Below are positions 35,021 through 46,715 of a stretch of 64,000 nucleotides of DNA, piece after piece; within the stretch, counting starts at the first letter, position 1; each line of letters opens with the position of its first letter. Origin of the DNA: Paraburkholderia metrosideri (GTDB lineage Bacteria; Pseudomonadota; Gammaproteobacteria; Burkholderiales; Burkholderiaceae); assembly GCF_904848625.1 (NCBI RefSeq), contig NZ_CAJHCP010000006.1, forward strand, positions 124,001 through 188,000. Reading direction: 5' to 3'. The notes under the pieces were generated by a model. The model had not been told where the DNA came from. It worked only from the letters and a program-made list of their open reading frames with translations, and made no database searches. The translations under genes and the position numbers were made by a program.

Positions 35021-35953
35021 TTACTTCACTTCCGGCACGCCCTTGCCTTTGTTCACAATCGTCAACGCCGACGCAATCATCGAACTCATATCCGCCAGAT
35101 TTCCCGGCACGATCAGCGTGGTGCCCTGCTTCGCCAGATTGCCGAACGCAGTCACATATTGTTCGGCCACCTTGAGATTCACCGCTTCCATTCCACCATT
35201 CGACTGGATGGCCGCCGCAATCTTCTGAATCGCCTGCGAATTGGCTTCAGCCACCGCCAGAATCGCTGACGCCTGCCCCTGCGCCTGATTGATCGCCGCC
35301 TGACGTTCACCCTCAGACTTCTGGATCGCCGCTTCGCGGCCGCCGGACGCAATATTGATCTGTTCCTGCTTACGCCCTTCCGACGCCGCGATCAGCGCGC
35401 GCTTCTCGCGCTCGGCGGTGATCTGCGCCTGCATTGCGTGGAGGATTTCCTTGGGCGGCGTCAGGTCCTTGATCTCATAGCGCAGTACCTTCACGCCCCA
35501 GTTCGCAGCGGCCTCGTCGAGCGACGACACAATGCTGTGATTGATGAAATCGCGCTCTTCGAAGGTCTTGTCGAGTTCAAGCTTGCCGATCACCGAACGC
35601 AGCGTGGTCTGCGACAACTGCGTGATCGCGAACACGAAATTGCTCGACCCGTACGACGCTTTCATCGGATCGGTAACCTGAAAATACAGCACGCCGTCGA
35701 CCTGCAACTGCGTGTTGTCACGCGTGATACAGACCTGGCTTGGCACCTCGAGCGGAATTTCCTTAAGAATGTGCTTGTACGCAATCCGGTCGACAAACGG
35801 AAACGCGAAGCTCAATCCAGGCGTCAGCGTGCTGTGATAGCGGCCCAGCCGCTCCAGCACCCACGCGTGTTGCTGCGGCACGATCTTGATGGTCTGCGCC
35901 GCCAGCACGATCACGATGATCAGGAGCACCACCCCGACGATGGTCGAATCCAT
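35021..35953 (-). CDS. SPFH/stomatin-family membrane protein (QmcA type)
   Basis: 310 residues from MDSTIVGVVLLIIVIVLAAQ, with GGAGGG 7 bases upstream. One N-terminal membrane helix, then a prohibitin-homology domain (QQHAWVLERLGRYHSTLTPG, ITRDNTQLQVDGVLYFQVTD). A coiled coil rich in Glu/Ala/Gln follows (AEREKRALIAASEGRKQEQI). It is a scaffold of membrane microdomains and partners with the NfeD protein encoded just upstream. Confidence 0.9.
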   Translation of the reverse strand: MDSTIVGVVLLIIVIVLAAQTIKIVPQQHAWVLERLGRYHSTLTPGLSFAFPFVDRIAYKHILKEIPLEVPSQVCITRDNTQLQVDGVLYFQVTDPMKASYGSSNFVFAITQLSQTTLRSVIGKLELDKTFEERDFINHSIVSSLDEAAANWGVKVLRYEIKDLTPPKEILHAMQAQITAEREKRALIAASEGRKQEQINIASGGREAAIQKSEGERQAAINQAQGQASAILAVAEANSQAIQKIAAAIQSNGGMEAVNLKVAEQYVTAFGNLAKQGTTLIVPGNLADMSSMIASALTIVNKGKGVPEVK

Positions 35954-36012
35954 AACTGCCCTCCGGTCCGTTAGTTCGAATAGTTGTGCGGGTATTGCCC
36001 GGGCGCAAACGC

Positions 36013-36468
36013 TTACAGCGCGCCCGCTTTCGCCGACGCATGCCGGCTCGCGACAACGATGAGGCAACTTCCGCGCAACTCTGTGATTTCGTAGACCTGT
36101 GCATCTTCAGGCTCGCCCGTAGCGAGTTCGACATCCCACGCAGCACCCCGATAATTGACGCGTGCTCGCCGCTCGCTCCACACCGGTACATTCAGCGTCT
36201 GGCCGATGTCGAGATTGACGTCCGGATTACGTGACGCCTCTTTGCGCTTGCGCCGTCCGAACCGTGAACGTCTGAGTGCCACGACCGCCGCCAGCGCTAC
36301 GCCGGCCGCCACCGCGAATTGCACGTCGGCACCCGCGCCCGCGATGCGCGCGATGGCGGCCGCGACGCAACCCAATGCGATCATTAGCAGATAGAAGGTG
36401 CCGCTGATCAACTCCAGCGCGACCAGCACACCCGCCCCGATCCACCAGAACAATCCACCTGGCGCCAC
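36013..36468 (-). CDS. NfeD-family membrane protein
   Basis: 151 residues from a GTG with GGAGG 7 bases before it. Three or so hydrophobic segments (GGLFWWIGAGVLVALELISG; LLMIALGCVAAAIARI; QFAVAAGVALAAVVAL), then an OB-fold end (VNLDIGQTLNVPVW, RVNYRGAAWDVEL). Co-transcribed with the SPFH gene 59 bases downstream, the usual pairing. Confidence 0.85.
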   Translation of the reverse strand: MAPGGLFWWIGAGVLVALELISGTFYLLMIALGCVAAAIARIAGAGADVQFAVAAGVALAAVVALRRSRFGRRKRKEASRNPDVNLDIGQTLNVPVWSERRARVNYRGAAWDVELATGEPEDAQVYEITELRGSCLIVVASRHASAKAGAL

Positions 36469-36483
36469 GTTGACCTCCACAAA

Positions 36484-36512
36484 GCAAAACACCCCGGATC
36501 TACCGGGGTGTT
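36484..36512 (-). terminator. Terminator of ppsA
   Basis: AACACCCCGG and CCGGGGTGTT pair around 5 bases; read on the minus strand the stem is followed by TTTTGCTTT. It lies 118 bases past the ppsA stop and ends just before the NfeD start. Confidence 0.85.
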
Positions 36513-36629
36513 TATAGCACGAAGCTGGTGCATTTAACGGGCGGTGCGTGATGTCTCAACCGCTTTTGACCGCTTTTGACATATCGCACCGCACGTTATG
36601 CGTGCCGCATTAGAACGGCACGTATTGCA

Positions 36630-39035
36630 TTACTTCTTCGACGACTTTGCCAACTGTTGCCACGTCTCGATGATCGAGTCCGGGTTCAGCGAAATCGAAG
36701 CGATACCTTCATCGGTCAGCCATTGCGCGAAGTCCGGATGGTCCGACGGACCTTGCCCGCAGATACCCACGTACTTGTTCAGACGCAGGCAAGTTCCGAT
36801 CGCGCGCTGCAGCAGGAACTTGACGGCCGGATCGCGTTCGTCGAAATCGACAGCCAGCAGTTCCATGCCTGAGTCACGGTCCAGACCCAGCGTGAGCTGC
36901 GTCAGATCGTTCGAACCGATCGAGAAACCGTCGAAGAATTGCAGGAACTCTTCAGCGAGAATCGCGTTCGACGGCACTTCGCACATCATGATCAGGCGCA
37001 GGCCCTTTTCGCCGCGCTTCAGGCCGAACTTCTCCAGCAGCCCGACCACGCGCTCCGCCTGCTTCAGCGTACGCACGAACGGCACCATGATCTCGACGTT
37101 GTCGAGGCCCATCTCTTCACGCACCTTCTTCAGCGCGACGCATTCCATCTGGAATGCTTCCGCGAAGTCGTCGGCGATGTAACGCGATGCGCCACGGAAG
37201 CCCAGCATCGGGTTTTCTTCGTCCGGCTCGTAACGCGAACCGCCGATCAGCTTCTTGTACTCGTTCGACTTGAAGTCCGACAGACGCACGATCACGGGCT
37301 TCGGATAGAACGCCGCAGCGATCGTCGCGATACCTTCGGTTAGCTTGTCGACGTAGAACGCGCGCGGCGATGCGTGCCCGCGAGCGACGCTTTCCACCGC
37401 CTTCTTCAGGTCCTGATCGATGTTCGGGTACTCGAGAATCGCCTTCGGGTGAACGCCGATGTTGTTGTTGATGATGAACTCGAGCCGCGCCAGACCCACG
37501 CCGCCGTTCGGCAGTTGCGAGAAGTCGAACGCGAGTTGCGGGTTGCCGACGTTCATCATGATCTTCACCGGAATCGGCGGCAGTTCGCCACGCTGGACTT
37601 CGGTGATTTCGGTTTCAAGGAGGCCGTCGTAAATCTTGCCTTCGTCGCCTTCCGCGCACGACACGGTGACGAGTGCGCCTTCTTTCAGCATGTCGGTTGC
37701 GTCGCCGCAGCCGACCACCGCCGGCACGCCCAGCTCACGCGCGATAATCGCCGCGTGGCAGGTGCGGCCGCCACGGTTCGTGACGATTGCCGACGCGCGC
37801 TTCATGACCGGCTCCCAGTTCGGGTCGGTCATGTCGGCGACCAGCACGTCGCCCGGCTGCACACGGTCCATTTCCGACGGGTCGTTAATCACGCGAACCG
37901 GACCTGCGCCGATCTTCTGACCGATTGCGCGGCCCGTAGCCAGCACGTTCGATTGACCCTTCAGCTTGAAGCGCTGCTCGGCTTTGCCCGCAGCCTGGCT
38001 CTTCACCGTTTCCGGGCGCGCCTGCAAGATGAAGATCTTGCCGTCGCGGCCGTCCTTGCCCCACTCGATGTCCATCGGACGCTCGTAGTGCTTTTCGATG
38101 ATGACCGCGTACTTCGCCAGTTCGATCACGTCTTCGTCGGTAATCGAGAAGCGGTTGCGCTGCTCGTGCGACACGTCGACGGTCTTCACACGGCCCTGCT
38201 CGCCGGCCTTCGTGAATTCCATCTTGATCAGCTTCGAGCCGATCGAGCGGCGGATGATCGGATACTTGCCTTGCGCCAGCGTGGTCTTGAAGACGTAGAA
38301 CTCGTCCGGATTCACCGCGCCTTGCACGACGGTTTCGCCCAGACCATAGCTCGACGTGATGAACACGGCGTCCTTGAAGCCCGATTCGGTGTCCAGCGTG
38401 AACATCACGCCCGCTGCGCCGACGTCCGAGCGCACCATGCGCTGCACGCCCGCCGACAACGCGACTTCAGCGTGAGTGAAGCCCTTGTGGACACGATAGG
38501 AGATAGCGCGGTCGTTATACAGCGACGCGAACACGTGCTTCATGCGATCGAGCACGTCTTCAACACCGACCACGTTGAGATAGCTTTCCTGCTGACCTGC
38601 GAACGATGCGTCCGGCAAGTCTTCCGCCGTGGCCGACGAACGAACGGCAAACGACAGTTCTTCAGGCGAGCTGTTTTGAAGCGTGTCGAAGCCTGCGCGA
38701 ATATCGGCTTCGAGTTGCGGCTGCATAGGAGCGTCGACGATCCATTGACGGATCTCCTTGCCCGCTTCGGCGAGCGCCTTCACGTCGTCGACGTCGAGCG
38801 TCTCGAGACGTTTGGCGATGCGTTCGGTCAGATTGTTGTGATGCAGGAAGTCGCGGAAAGCCAGCGCCGTAGTGGCGAAACCGGTCGGCACGCGCACGCC
38901 GGCTTCGGCGAGCTGACTGATCATCTCGCCCAACGACGCGTTCTTGCCACCGACGATTTCCACGTCGGTCATCCGCAACTGCTCAAACGGAACTACATAA
39001 GCCTTGTCCTTTGCGACGGTAACTGCGTTAGTCAT
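36630..39035 (-). CDS. ppsA: Phosphoenolpyruvate synthase
   Basis: 801 residues from [23 protein letters not shown]-binding N-terminus ([32 protein letters not shown]), phosphohistidine loop [17 protein letters not shown], and C-terminal PEP/pyruvate barrel ending [20 protein letters not shown]. It makes PEP from pyruvate for gluconeogenesis. The divergent ppsR gene product controls it by phosphorylation. Confidence 0.96.
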   Translation of the reverse strand: MTNAVTVAKDKAYVVPFEQLRMTDVEIVGGKNASLGEMISQLAEAGVRVPTGFATTALAFRDFLHHNNLTERIAKRLETLDVDDVKALAEAGKEIRQWIVDAPMQPQLEADIRAGFDTLQNSSPEELSFAVRSSATAEDLPDASFAGQQESYLNVVGVEDVLDRMKHVFASLYNDRAISYRVHKGFTHAEVALSAGVQRMVRSDVGAAGVMFTLDTESGFKDAVFITSSYGLGETVVQGAVNPDEFYVFKTTLAQGKYPIIRRSIGSKLIKMEFTKAGEQGRVKTVDVSHEQRNRFSITDEDVIELAKYAVIIEKHYERPMDIEWGKDGRDGKIFILQARPETVKSQAAGKAEQRFKLKGQSNVLATGRAIGQKIGAGPVRVINDPSEMDRVQPGDVLVADMTDPNWEPVMKRASAIVTNRGGRTCHAAIIARELGVPAVVGCGDATDMLKEGALVTVSCAEGDEGKIYDGLLETEITEVQRGELPPIPVKIMMNVGNPQLAFDFSQLPNGGVGLARLEFIINNNIGVHPKAILEYPNIDQDLKKAVESVARGHASPRAFYVDKLTEGIATIAAAFYPKPVIVRLSDFKSNEYKKLIGGSRYEPDEENPMLGFRGASRYIADDFAEAFQMECVALKKVREEMGLDNVEIMVPFVRTLKQAERVVGLLEKFGLKRGEKGLRLIMMCEVPSNAILAEEFLQFFDGFSIGSNDLTQLTLGLDRDSGMELLAVDFDERDPAVKFLLQRAIGTCLRLNKYVGICGQGPSDHPDFAQWLTDEGIASISLNPDSIIETWQQLAKSSKK

Positions 39036-39572
39036 ACAAGCCCCTAAGTGTGAAAGAAATTCACGGTTGTGCAAGTGGGCTTGAACACGGGACGCCCGTT
39101 GGAAGCGTGACCCCGTGTCTTGCACAACCTGTTGGAGAAGCAATCGCGACGCACGACCGACGCGCGCGACGCCGGGCAACAAACGGGATGTGCGATGAAG
39201 GATGCGAATGGACGAATTTACCGATCGATTCACCACGTTCACCGCAAGTTACCGGCTGATAGCGAGGCGTTGAACGACCGTTCCCGGTAAGTTAGACGCC
39301 AATCGCCTGCAATTGCTTATCCAACAGGTTGCCGCTATTCTACCGTGCCGACTCCTAAAATGTGGCAGTCGGACGAGAATTGCGCCTCGAATCGCGCCCC
39401 GGACCGGCAGACGGGCTTTTGCGAGGCCTAACCGCCCTCCGGGCGCAATTGCGGTGCCCACGGCGCGCTGTACCGACGCCGCTGCCGTCTTCGGTTAGCC
39501 ACCGGGCAGCGAGCTCAACGCAGCGATGTTTTATTCGAGCGTTTTTTGCCGCTCACGTTCCCAGCCCCACTG
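39036..39572. other. Divergent ppsA/ppsR control region
   Basis: 537 bases without a gene. GC-rich throughout; no clear operator palindrome or riboswitch was recognised. Promoters for both genes must lie here. Confidence 0.5.
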
Positions 39573-40388
39573 ATGCCGCCCACCGTATTCATCGTCTCCG
39601 ACGGTACCGGGATCACTGCCGAAACCTTCGCGCATTCGATCCTTTCCCAGTTCGACCAGAAATTCCGCCTGGTTCGTGTGCCCTTCGTCGACTCGACGGA
39701 AAAGGCGTACGCCACGCTCGAAAAAATCAACGAGGCGATCCAGCAGGACGGCCGACGACCGATCGTTTTCACCACGCTGGTCGACAGCGCATCAAACCAG
39801 ATCGTCAAGGGCTCGAACGCACTCGTGCTGGACATGTTCCAGACCTTCGTCGAGCCGCTGGAACAGGAACTGGAGCTGAAGTCGAGCCACGCAATGGGCC
39901 GCGGCCATCAGAACGCGGACACCGAGGAGTACAAGAACCGGATCGAGGCGATCAATTTTTCGCTCGCTCATGACGACGGTCAGTCAAACCGCAATCTCGC
40001 GGACGCCGATGTGATTCTGGTCGGCGTGTCCCGTAGCGGCAAGACGCCGACCAGCCTTTATCTGGCGATGCAGTACGGCGTGAAAGCAGCAAACTATCCG
40101 CTGATTCCGGAAGACTTCGAGCGCGGCAAGCTGCCTACGCCGCTGCTGGCGCATCGTCAGAAAATGTTTGGGTTGTCGATCGATCCGCAGCGCCTGTCGG
40201 AAATCCGTAACGAGCGTCGGCCGGGCAGCAAATATGCCGCGCCGGAGAATTGCCGTTATGAAATCAACGAAGCCGAAGCGATGATGCGGCGTGAGGGGAT
40301 CAAGTGGTTGTCGTCGACGCATAAGTCGATCGAGGAGATCGCAACGACGATTCTGCAGGAGATCAAACTGGATCGGCCGGCTTATTGA
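39573..40388 (+). CDS. ppsR: PEP synthase regulatory kinase/pyrophosphorylase
   Basis: 271 residues from [20 protein letters not shown]. The family P-loop is [15 protein letters not shown] near residue 150. DUF299 proteins both inactivate PpsA with ADP as donor and reactivate it with phosphate. Divergent from ppsA, the usual arrangement in beta-proteobacteria. Confidence 0.95.
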   Translation: MPPTVFIVSDGTGITAETFAHSILSQFDQKFRLVRVPFVDSTEKAYATLEKINEAIQQDGRRPIVFTTLVDSASNQIVKGSNALVLDMFQTFVEPLEQELELKSSHAMGRGHQNADTEEYKNRIEAINFSLAHDDGQSNRNLADADVILVGVSRSGKTPTSLYLAMQYGVKAANYPLIPEDFERGKLPTPLLAHRQKMFGLSIDPQRLSEIRNERRPGSKYAAPENCRYEINEAEAMMRREGIKWLSSTHKSIEEIATTILQEIKLDRPAY

Positions 40389-40408
40389 GGCTGGCCTGAG
40401 GTTGGATA

Positions 40409-40441
40409 GACGAGGGCCGCGTGTGGTACGCGGCCCTCGTC
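40409..40441. terminator. Long hairpin after ppsR, probable terminator
   Basis: GACGAGGGCCGCGT and ACGCGGCCCTCGTC form a perfect 14-bp stem with a 5-base loop. It has no U tract on either side, so it may end transcripts with help or act as a 3' stabiliser between convergent genes. Confidence 0.6.
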
Positions 40442-40533
40442 AGTGATGGCCCTATGACGTTGGCGCAGCGTGGTAACGGATCAAGCGGCTTTTCGGCCAC
40501 TCGCTACGCAGCGCGCGCCACGACGTGATCCGC

Positions 40534-41319
40534 TCAGCCCCGCCCGCGTTGCTGCCGGCACTGCTCGAACACGCAAACCGCCGCAGCCGCCGCTACATTC
40601 AGCGACTCCATTCCGCCTGGCTGTGGAATCGTCACACGCAATGACACCGCGTCGCGCCACGTCTGCGAAACGCCCGCCCCTTCGTTGCCGAACACCCACG
40701 CGAGCGGCCTGCCGAGATCGCAATCGTAAATCGCTTCGGCACCGTGCGAATCCGTAATGACGATCGGCACCGCCATGCGTTCGATCAACGCGTGAGCGTC
40801 GACATCTTCGTGAATCTGCAACAGAAAGTGGGCGCCCATGCCCGAGCGCAACACCTTCGACGACCACGCGTACGCCGTACCCGGTGCGCAAAAAACCTGC
40901 TGAATTCCGGCAGCGGCCGCGCTGCGGAGAATCGAACCGACGTTGCCCGCGTCCTGAACCCCGTCGAGCACGAGACAGGTTTGCGCCACCTTCTCAGGAA
41001 GCGGCGTATCGAGTTTCTCGACCAGCAGCAAGATGCCGACACCATGCACGACATTCGACAATTGCCCGAACAGCGCGTCCGGCAGCGTCACGATGCGATG
41101 ATCTTCAATGCGCGAAACGATCGCCTGTGCTTCGTCGTGACGGAGCGCACCGTCGGTGACGATGCACATTTCCGGCTGCCCGGCGACGTCGAGATAGGTA
41201 CTCGCGAGATGAAACCCTTCGAGCAACGCGTGACCGCTGCGACGCTGTTGATGCGTCGAACCGGCCAATGCCTTCAGGCGTTTGTAGAGCGGATTGTCCC
41301 GCGAGGTGATGGCTTTCAC
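40534..41319 (-). CDS. SpoU/TrmH-family RNA methyltransferase
   Basis: 261 residues. N-terminal substrate-binding part (ITSRDNPLYKRLKALAGST), then the SPOUT knot with motifs LVLDGVQDAGNVGSILRSAA, WVFGNEGAGVS and IPQPGGMESLNVAAAAAV. It is probably a 2'-O-ribose methyltransferase of rRNA; which nucleotide is not decidable. It follows rnhB, 77 bases away, at the end of the lipid A cluster. Confidence 0.88.
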   Translation of the reverse strand: MKAITSRDNPLYKRLKALAGSTHQQRRSGHALLEGFHLASTYLDVAGQPEMCIVTDGALRHDEAQAIVSRIEDHRIVTLPDALFGQLSNVVHGVGILLLVEKLDTPLPEKVAQTCLVLDGVQDAGNVGSILRSAAAAGIQQVFCAPGTAYAWSSKVLRSGMGAHFLLQIHEDVDAHALIERMAVPIVITDSHGAEAIYDCDLGRPLAWVFGNEGAGVSQTWRDAVSLRVTIPQPGGMESLNVAAAAAVCVFEQCRQQRGRG

Positions 41320-41396
41320 AGGCAGCGAAGACAGTGAGAATGGGAAAAGAAACAGCTACGAACGGCGTATTGCCGCCCGTAGCGCTTGAATAGATG

Positions 41397-42146
41397 TCAG
41401 GCGTTACCGCGCTCGCCGAACGCGTCGTCGTCAAGCATCGCGTCGGTCAGCGCAGCAGGTGCAACGATAAGCCCGGCGGCCGGCAGAGACACGCCCGTGC
41501 CGAACCGCACATGCGCTTCGCGCACCGGCGCAAACGAGCGCCGATGATGCTCACAAGGCCCATGCTCACGCAACGCGGCGAGATGCTGCGGCGTACCGTA
41601 GCCGGCATGCGCGTTGAAGCCGTACACCGGATAAGTCTGATGCAATTCGAGCAGCATCCGGTCGCGCGTGACCTTTGCCAGAATCGACGCCGCCGAAATG
41701 CTCTTCACCAGCGCATCGCCGCCAATCACCGCTTCGCTGCGAATGCTCAGCGTCGGACAGCGATTACCGTCGATTTTCACCAGCGTCGGCACGACCGACA
41801 GACCTTCCACCGCGCGTTTCATCGCCAGCATCGTGGCGTGAAGGATATTCAGCGAATCGATTTCTTCGACAGTGGCTGACGCGATGCAATAAGCCAGCGC
41901 CCGCTCGACGATTTTGTCGTATAGCTCGTCGCGCTTTTTGGCGGTGAGCACTTTCGAATCGTCGAGGCCGCGAATCATCGGTTTCGACGGATCGAAGATA
42001 ACGGCGGCCGCGACCACCGGCCCAGCCAGCGGGCCACGCCCTGCTTCGTCGACGCCGCAGACGATGTCGTCCGGCGTCTCGAAGTTCAGGCCGGTCTGCG
42101 ACGCCGCGCCGACAGCCTTGCTGCGAGATGTACGTGCAGCGGTCAC
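41397..42146 (-). CDS. rnhB: Ribonuclease HII
   Basis: 249 residues from GTG, overlapping the lpxB stop as GTGA. Catalytic acidic residues in [15 protein letters not shown] and the later DGN and [12 protein letters not shown] motifs. It removes RNA from RNA-DNA hybrids and misincorporated ribonucleotides. The first 25 and last 40 residues extend beyond the core. Confidence 0.93.
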   Translation of the reverse strand: MTAARTSRSKAVGAASQTGLNFETPDDIVCGVDEAGRGPLAGPVVAAAVIFDPSKPMIRGLDDSKVLTAKKRDELYDKIVERALAYCIASATVEEIDSLNILHATMLAMKRAVEGLSVVPTLVKIDGNRCPTLSIRSEAVIGGDALVKSISAASILAKVTRDRMLLELHQTYPVYGFNAHAGYGTPQHLAALREHGPCEHHRRSFAPVREAHVRFGTGVSLPAAGLIVAPAALTDAMLDDDAFGERGNA

Positions 42147-43312
42147 GGCTGCGCCCTGCGCTTCTCGACGACGCTCGCCACGACTTCCGCTGCACGCTGC
42201 GCGGTATTCTGCTTCAGCACGTGATGCATCTCCGTGAAGATTTCCGTCAGCGTGCGCCGGTTGGCTTCGTCGCGCAACTGTTTCAGCGTGGCTTCGGCCA
42301 GCGCCTGAGGCGTCGCAAAATGCTGCAGGATTTCCGGCACGACGAAACGGCCAGCCAGAATGTTCGGCAGACCCACGTACGGCAGATAGCCTTGACGGCG
42401 CATGATCTGGCCAGTCAGCCAGGGCACCTTGTACGAGATCACCATGGGCTTTTTCAGCAGCGCGGCTTCGAGCGTTACCGTGCCGCTTTTGACGAGGATC
42501 GCGTCGGCCGCGGTCATCGCGAGTTGCGACTGGCCGTCGGTGATCGTGAGCGCAAGGCCCGGATGCGAATCAACCAGTGGCCGCAGCATTTCGCGCAAGG
42601 TTGGCGTTGCTGCCGGCATGACGAAGCGCAAGCCCGGCTCCTGGTGCTGCATCATTTCCATTGCAGCGAAGAACGTTGGGCCGATCAGATCGATCTCCGA
42701 GCGCCGGCTGCCCGGCAGCACCGCAATGATCGGGCCGTCTTCCGCTAGGCCCAATGCACGGCGCGCGCCAAGCGTGTCGGGTTCGAGAGGAATCTCGTCG
42801 GCCAGCGGATGGCCCACGTACGTCGCCGCCACGCCCGCCTTTTCCAGTAGCGCCGTTTCGAATGGAAACACGCACAGCATGTGGTCAACCGCTTTCGCGA
42901 TCTTCTTGATGCGTCCGCCGCGCCATGCCCAGATGGACGGGCACACGAAGTGAACGGTCGGAATGCCCGCGTCGCGCAGCGCATGCTCCAGCCCGAAGTT
43001 GAAATCGGGCGCGTCCACGCCGACGAACACCGACGGCGGCTCGGCCAGCAATTGCCGCTTCAGCTCGTTGCGGATACTGAGAATTTCGGGAATGTGCCGC
43101 AGTGCCTCGACATAGCCGCGCACCGTCAGCTTTTCCATCGGCCAGTGGGCGTCGAAGCCCGTGGCGATCATGCGTGGGCCGCCGATTCCGTAGTACTGGG
43201 TGCCGGCGGGCAAACGGCTTGCGAGACCGTCGAGCAGCGACGCCGCCAGCAGGTCGCCGGACGGCTCACCGGCCACCATGGCGACGCGTAGCGGACTGGG
43301 ATTCAATGCCAT
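42143..43312 (-). CDS. lpxB: Lipid-A-disaccharide synthase
   Basis: 389 residues. [14 protein letters not shown] near the N-terminus, [28 protein letters not shown] and LPGSRRSEI are the LpxB signatures. It joins lipid X and UDP-diacylglucosamine on the inner membrane face. Separated from lpxA by 3 bases. Confidence 0.96.
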   Translation of the reverse strand: MALNPSPLRVAMVAGEPSGDLLAASLLDGLASRLPAGTQYYGIGGPRMIATGFDAHWPMEKLTVRGYVEALRHIPEILSIRNELKRQLLAEPPSVFVGVDAPDFNFGLEHALRDAGIPTVHFVCPSIWAWRGGRIKKIAKAVDHMLCVFPFETALLEKAGVAATYVGHPLADEIPLEPDTLGARRALGLAEDGPIIAVLPGSRRSEIDLIGPTFFAAMEMMQHQEPGLRFVMPAATPTLREMLRPLVDSHPGLALTITDGQSQLAMTAADAILVKSGTVTLEAALLKKPMVISYKVPWLTGQIMRRQGYLPYVGLPNILAGRFVVPEILQHFATPQALAEATLKQLRDEANRRTLTEIFTEMHHVLKQNTAQRAAEVVASVVEKRRAQP

Positions 43313-43315
43313 CGC

Positions 43316-44104
43316 TTAGCGGATGATGCCGCGTTGCGACGCTTCGACGAACGCGAGCAGCGTCTGTACCGGCGCATCGCCGTCGCCACCGGCCGTCGCG
43401 AGTTCGCGCAATTGCACCTTGGCCTCTTCGAGCGACAAACCGTTCTTGTACAGAACGCGATAAGCCGCGCGCAGCGCCGAAATCGCATCCGGCGAGAAGC
43501 CCCGGCGACGCAAGCCTTCGACGTTGATGCCATGCGGTTCGGCCTTGTTACCGGCCGCGATCACAAACGGCGGAATGTCCTGCACCAGCGCCGACGCACC
43601 GCCGAGCATCGAGTGCGCGCCGATGCGCACGAACTGATGCACGCCCGACATGCCGCCGACGATCGCATGGTCGCCGATCGTGACGTGGCCAGCCATCTGC
43701 GCGTTGCTCGACAGAATGATGTTATTACCGAGGTGACAGTCGTGCCCGATGTGCACGTACGCCATGATCCAGTTGTCGTCGCCCAGCGTGGTGACGCCCG
43801 CGTCCTGCACCGTGCCGGTGTGGATCGTGGTGAACTCACGGATCGTGTTGCGATCGCCGATCACGAGACGGGTCGGCTCTTCCTTGTACTTCATGTCCTG
43901 CGGACGACCGCCAACCGACGCATAGTGGCCGATCTTGTTGTCTTCGCCGATCGTGGTGTGGCCTTCGATCACGCTGTGCGAACCGACCGTGCTTCGCGCA
44001 CCGATCGTGACGTTCGCGCCGATCACCGCATACGGCCCCACTTCGACGGTTTCGTCGAGTTGTGCGCCCGCTTCGATGATCGCAGTGGGATGAATCCTGC
44101 TCAT
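43316..44104 (-). CDS. lpxA: UDP-N-acetylglucosamine acyltransferase
   Basis: 262 residues of left-handed beta-helix hexapeptide repeats ([20 protein letters not shown] onward), with the catalytic His region in [14 protein letters not shown] and [15 protein letters not shown]. First step of lipid A synthesis. It follows fabZ after 115 bases. Confidence 0.96.
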   Translation of the reverse strand: MSRIHPTAIIEAGAQLDETVEVGPYAVIGANVTIGARSTVGSHSVIEGHTTIGEDNKIGHYASVGGRPQDMKYKEEPTRLVIGDRNTIREFTTIHTGTVQDAGVTTLGDDNWIMAYVHIGHDCHLGNNIILSSNAQMAGHVTIGDHAIVGGMSGVHQFVRIGAHSMLGGASALVQDIPPFVIAAGNKAEPHGINVEGLRRRGFSPDAISALRAAYRVLYKNGLSLEEAKVQLRELATAGGDGDAPVQTLLAFVEASQRGIIR

Positions 44105-44219
44105 GCGTCCTCGCTTCTGATTCTGTTGCGTTGTCTGGATGGGTCGCTGCCCGGCCTGTCAGCGCTATCGCTAACCGCGGTGACGCTGCGATCAGCGCGC
44201 TGACCGCCGGGCCGCTGAC

Positions 44220-44684
44220 TTAGGCGTCTTTGTCCGTGTGCCGCACTGCGCACATCAGATCGGCTTCCGCCGCCACGACGCCATCCACTTCGGCACGCGC
44301 CTTGAACTTCCAGATGCCGCGCATGTGACGCTCGAACGTGCAATTCAGGATCAGCTGATCGCCCGGTTCCACCACCCGCTTGAAGCGCGCATTGTCGATG
44401 CCGACGAACAGATACAGCGTGTTCGACGGATCACTCGGCTCTTCCGAAAACGTCAGCAAAGCCGCGGTTTGCGCGAGCGCCTCGAGAATGAGCACGCCAG
44501 GCATGACCGGGCGTGTCGGGAAGTGCCCCTGAAAATACGGCTCATTGATCGACACGTTCTTCAACGCTTTGATGCTCTTGTGCGGCTCGAGTTCGAGCAC
44601 CCGGTCGACCAGCAGGATCGGGTAACGATGCGGCAGCAGCGTGAGAATCTTATGAATGTCGAGATTGATTTTTTCGGTGCTCAT
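44220..44684 (-). CDS. fabZ: 3-hydroxyacyl-ACP dehydratase FabZ
   Basis: 154 residues from [20 protein letters not shown]. The hot-dog fold catalytic His is in [16 protein letters not shown] and the Glu in [11 protein letters not shown]. It competes with LpxA for the same hydroxyacyl-ACP, hence the neighbourhood. The frame is open upstream without a start of similar quality. Confidence 0.95.
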   Translation of the reverse strand: MSTEKINLDIHKILTLLPHRYPILLVDRVLELEPHKSIKALKNVSINEPYFQGHFPTRPVMPGVLILEALAQTAALLTFSEEPSDPSNTLYLFVGIDNARFKRVVEPGDQLILNCTFERHMRGIWKFKARAEVDGVVAAEADLMCAVRHTDKDA

Positions 44685-44919
44685 GGTGTTTCTGCTCACG
44701 CACTGACTGCGCGATGATGACTGCGGATGCTGGTGCAGGTAGGTTGAAAACGTGTGCCGCCAGCGCCCGCCATGATCCGGCGAGCGTGCCACGCGACACA
44801 ATCGCCGACTTTGTTTCGTGAAGCCCGGCCGCCATTTTACGCGTGCCGGCAAACGGTCCTGATATCTCAGGCCGGATTCACGCTCGCTTCACGCCTGTTT
44901 CAAGCTTTTTTCAGCCTCA

Positions 44920-44952
44920 ATTCAGACTGGTTTCAGACTGGTTTCAGACTTT
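44920..44952. repeat. Three tandem 11-base units at the lpxD stop
   Basis: ATTCAGACTGG, TTTCAGACTGG and TTTCAGACTTT follow one another; the last unit contains the lpxD stop codon. Slippage here could alter the last residues of LpxD or its 3' end. Confidence 0.8.
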
Positions 44953-46056
44953 GTCGCTGGCGGAATGGCTTGCCGCGTTAGCCGAGGCGTTGGCAGACGT
45001 GCCGCCTGCGGCGCTTTCGAGAGCCTTGATACGATCGCGGAGTTTGTCGATATTGCGCAGCAGCGCCGCACTCTTGTTCCAGTCCGCATGATTCACAGCA
45101 GGGAACGCACTGGTGTACATGCCAGGCTTCAGCAACGACTTCGACACGCCCGACTTTGCCGTGACGATCACATAATCGGCCAGCGTCACGTGCCCGGCAA
45201 TGCCGACTGCCCCGCCAATCATGCAATGACGACCAATCGTCGTGCTGCCTGCAATGCCCGCGCAACCGGCGATCACCGTATATGCGCCAACCTTGCAGTT
45301 ATGGCCGATCTGCACGAGGTTGTCGATCTTCACGCACTCTTCGATGATCGTGTCGGCCATTGCGCCGCGATCGATCGTGGTGTTCGCGCCGATCTCAACG
45401 TCCGCCGCAATCGACACGCCGCCGACCTGCGGAATTTTGACCCAGCTGCCGGTCCGCGCGTCACCCTCGCCGACGAAATCCGGCGCGAAGCCGAAACCGT
45501 CCGAGCCGATCACCGCACCGGCATGCACGATCACGCGCTCGCCGAGCTTGCAGCCGTAGTACACCGCGACATTCGGATAAAGGTGCGAACCGGCGCCGAT
45601 GCGCGTACCGCGGCCAATCACCACGTTAGCGTCGAGCCGGACGTTCTCGCCGATCACCGCGCCCGCTTCCACCGTGACATGCGGACCAATGACCGCAGTC
45701 GCGGCGATTTGCGCCGACGGGTCGATCGTGGCGCTCGGATGCACTCCGGGCGCCGCCTTGGGCATGGCGAGATCGATGAAGGTTTGCGCGACGCGCGCGA
45801 AGTAAGCGTAAGGGTTCGGCGTGACGATGAAGTTACGGCCTTCACGCGTAGCCAGCCTGGTAAGGTCGTTAGCGCTGATCAGCACCGCACCCGCACGGGT
45901 CGTCTCGACCTGCGACAGATACTTCGGATTGGCGAGGAACGCCAGCTGGTCCGGGCCTGCCTGGTCAAGCGGCGCGAGACTGCCAACGCGCTGCGAACCG
46001 TCTCCGACTACTTCACCGCCAAACCGCTGGACGATGTCCTCGAGCGTAAATGCCAT
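44944..46056 (-). CDS. lpxD: UDP-3-O-(3-hydroxyacyl)glucosamine N-acyltransferase
   Basis: 370 residues. N-terminal uridine-binding domain ([20 protein letters not shown]), long hexapeptide beta-helix, catalytic His in [15 protein letters not shown]. Ends with a helical Ala/Ser-rich tail. Third committed step of lipid A synthesis. Confidence 0.95.
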   Translation of the reverse strand: MAFTLEDIVQRFGGEVVGDGSQRVGSLAPLDQAGPDQLAFLANPKYLSQVETTRAGAVLISANDLTRLATREGRNFIVTPNPYAYFARVAQTFIDLAMPKAAPGVHPSATIDPSAQIAATAVIGPHVTVEAGAVIGENVRLDANVVIGRGTRIGAGSHLYPNVAVYYGCKLGERVIVHAGAVIGSDGFGFAPDFVGEGDARTGSWVKIPQVGGVSIAADVEIGANTTIDRGAMADTIIEECVKIDNLVQIGHNCKVGAYTVIAGCAGIAGSTTIGRHCMIGGAVGIAGHVTLADYVIVTAKSGVSKSLLKPGMYTSAFPAVNHADWNKSAALLRNIDKLRDRIKALESAAGGTSANASANAASHSASDKV

Positions 46057-46140
46057 GCCTATCCTGTCTCCTGCAATTCAGTCCAACCTGCTGGTGCAAA
46101 AACGCCGTGCGGCGCGCCGGTGAACGACCCGGCGCCTCGA

Positions 46141-46668
46141 TTAGTTACCCGACGCCGCAAGCGCCTTCAGCACCTGGTCGGTGATGTCGATACGCGGACT
46201 TACATACACCGCTTCCTGCACGATCAGATCGTAGTGCTGCTGCTCGGCAATCTGCTTGATGACTTTGTTCGCGCGATCGAGCACCGCCGCGAGTTCCTCG
46301 TTGCGGCGCTGATTCAGATCTTCACGAAACTCGCGTTGTTTGCGCTGGAAGTCCGTGTCCATTTGCGACAGGTCACGCTGCTTCTGTGCGCGATCAGCCG
46401 GCGACATCGACGCGCCGCTTTTGTCGAGCGAATCGGACATCGACTTCAGCTTCTGCGCCATGTCGGCAAGATCTTTGTCACGCTTGGCGAACTCGGCTTC
46501 GAGCTTGACCTGGGCGGCCTTCGCCGCCGCCGATTCGCGCAGGATACGGTCGGAATTCACCGCGGCGATACGCGCCTCCTGCCCATGCGCCACGCCGACG
46601 CCCAAGGTCATTGCCAGCGCCAATGCGCACGCTACACGTTTCGAAAACATACCGGTTAGCAAAGTCAT
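46141..46668 (-). CDS. OmpH/Skp periplasmic chaperone
   Basis: About 175 residues. Signal peptide FSKRVACALALAMTLGVGVA cut before QEARIAAVNSDRIL. A long charged coiled coil (KAAQVKLEAEFAKRDKDLAD onward) forms the tentacles. It escorts unfolded outer-membrane proteins to BamA, encoded just upstream. Start uncertain: ATG at 46668 has GAGAGG directly adjoining, ATG at 46650 is the alternative. Confidence 0.88.
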   Translation of the reverse strand: MTLLTGMFSKRVACALALAMTLGVGVAHGQEARIAAVNSDRILRESAAAKAAQVKLEAEFAKRDKDLADMAQKLKSMSDSLDKSGASMSPADRAQKQRDLSQMDTDFQRKQREFREDLNQRRNEELAAVLDRANKVIKQIAEQQHYDLIVQEAVYVSPRIDITDQVLKALAASGN

Positions 46669-46715
46669 CCTCTCGATACTGTAGTTTGGCTGGCCCGCCG
46701 CAGCCGACCGCCCGA

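Noticed and set aside
36050..36067. Longer N-terminus for the SPFH protein (start near 36067)
   Set aside because: The extra 38 residues are arginine/cysteine-rich and overlap the NfeD gene; the ATG at 35953 has a GGAGGG site and begins the membrane helix.
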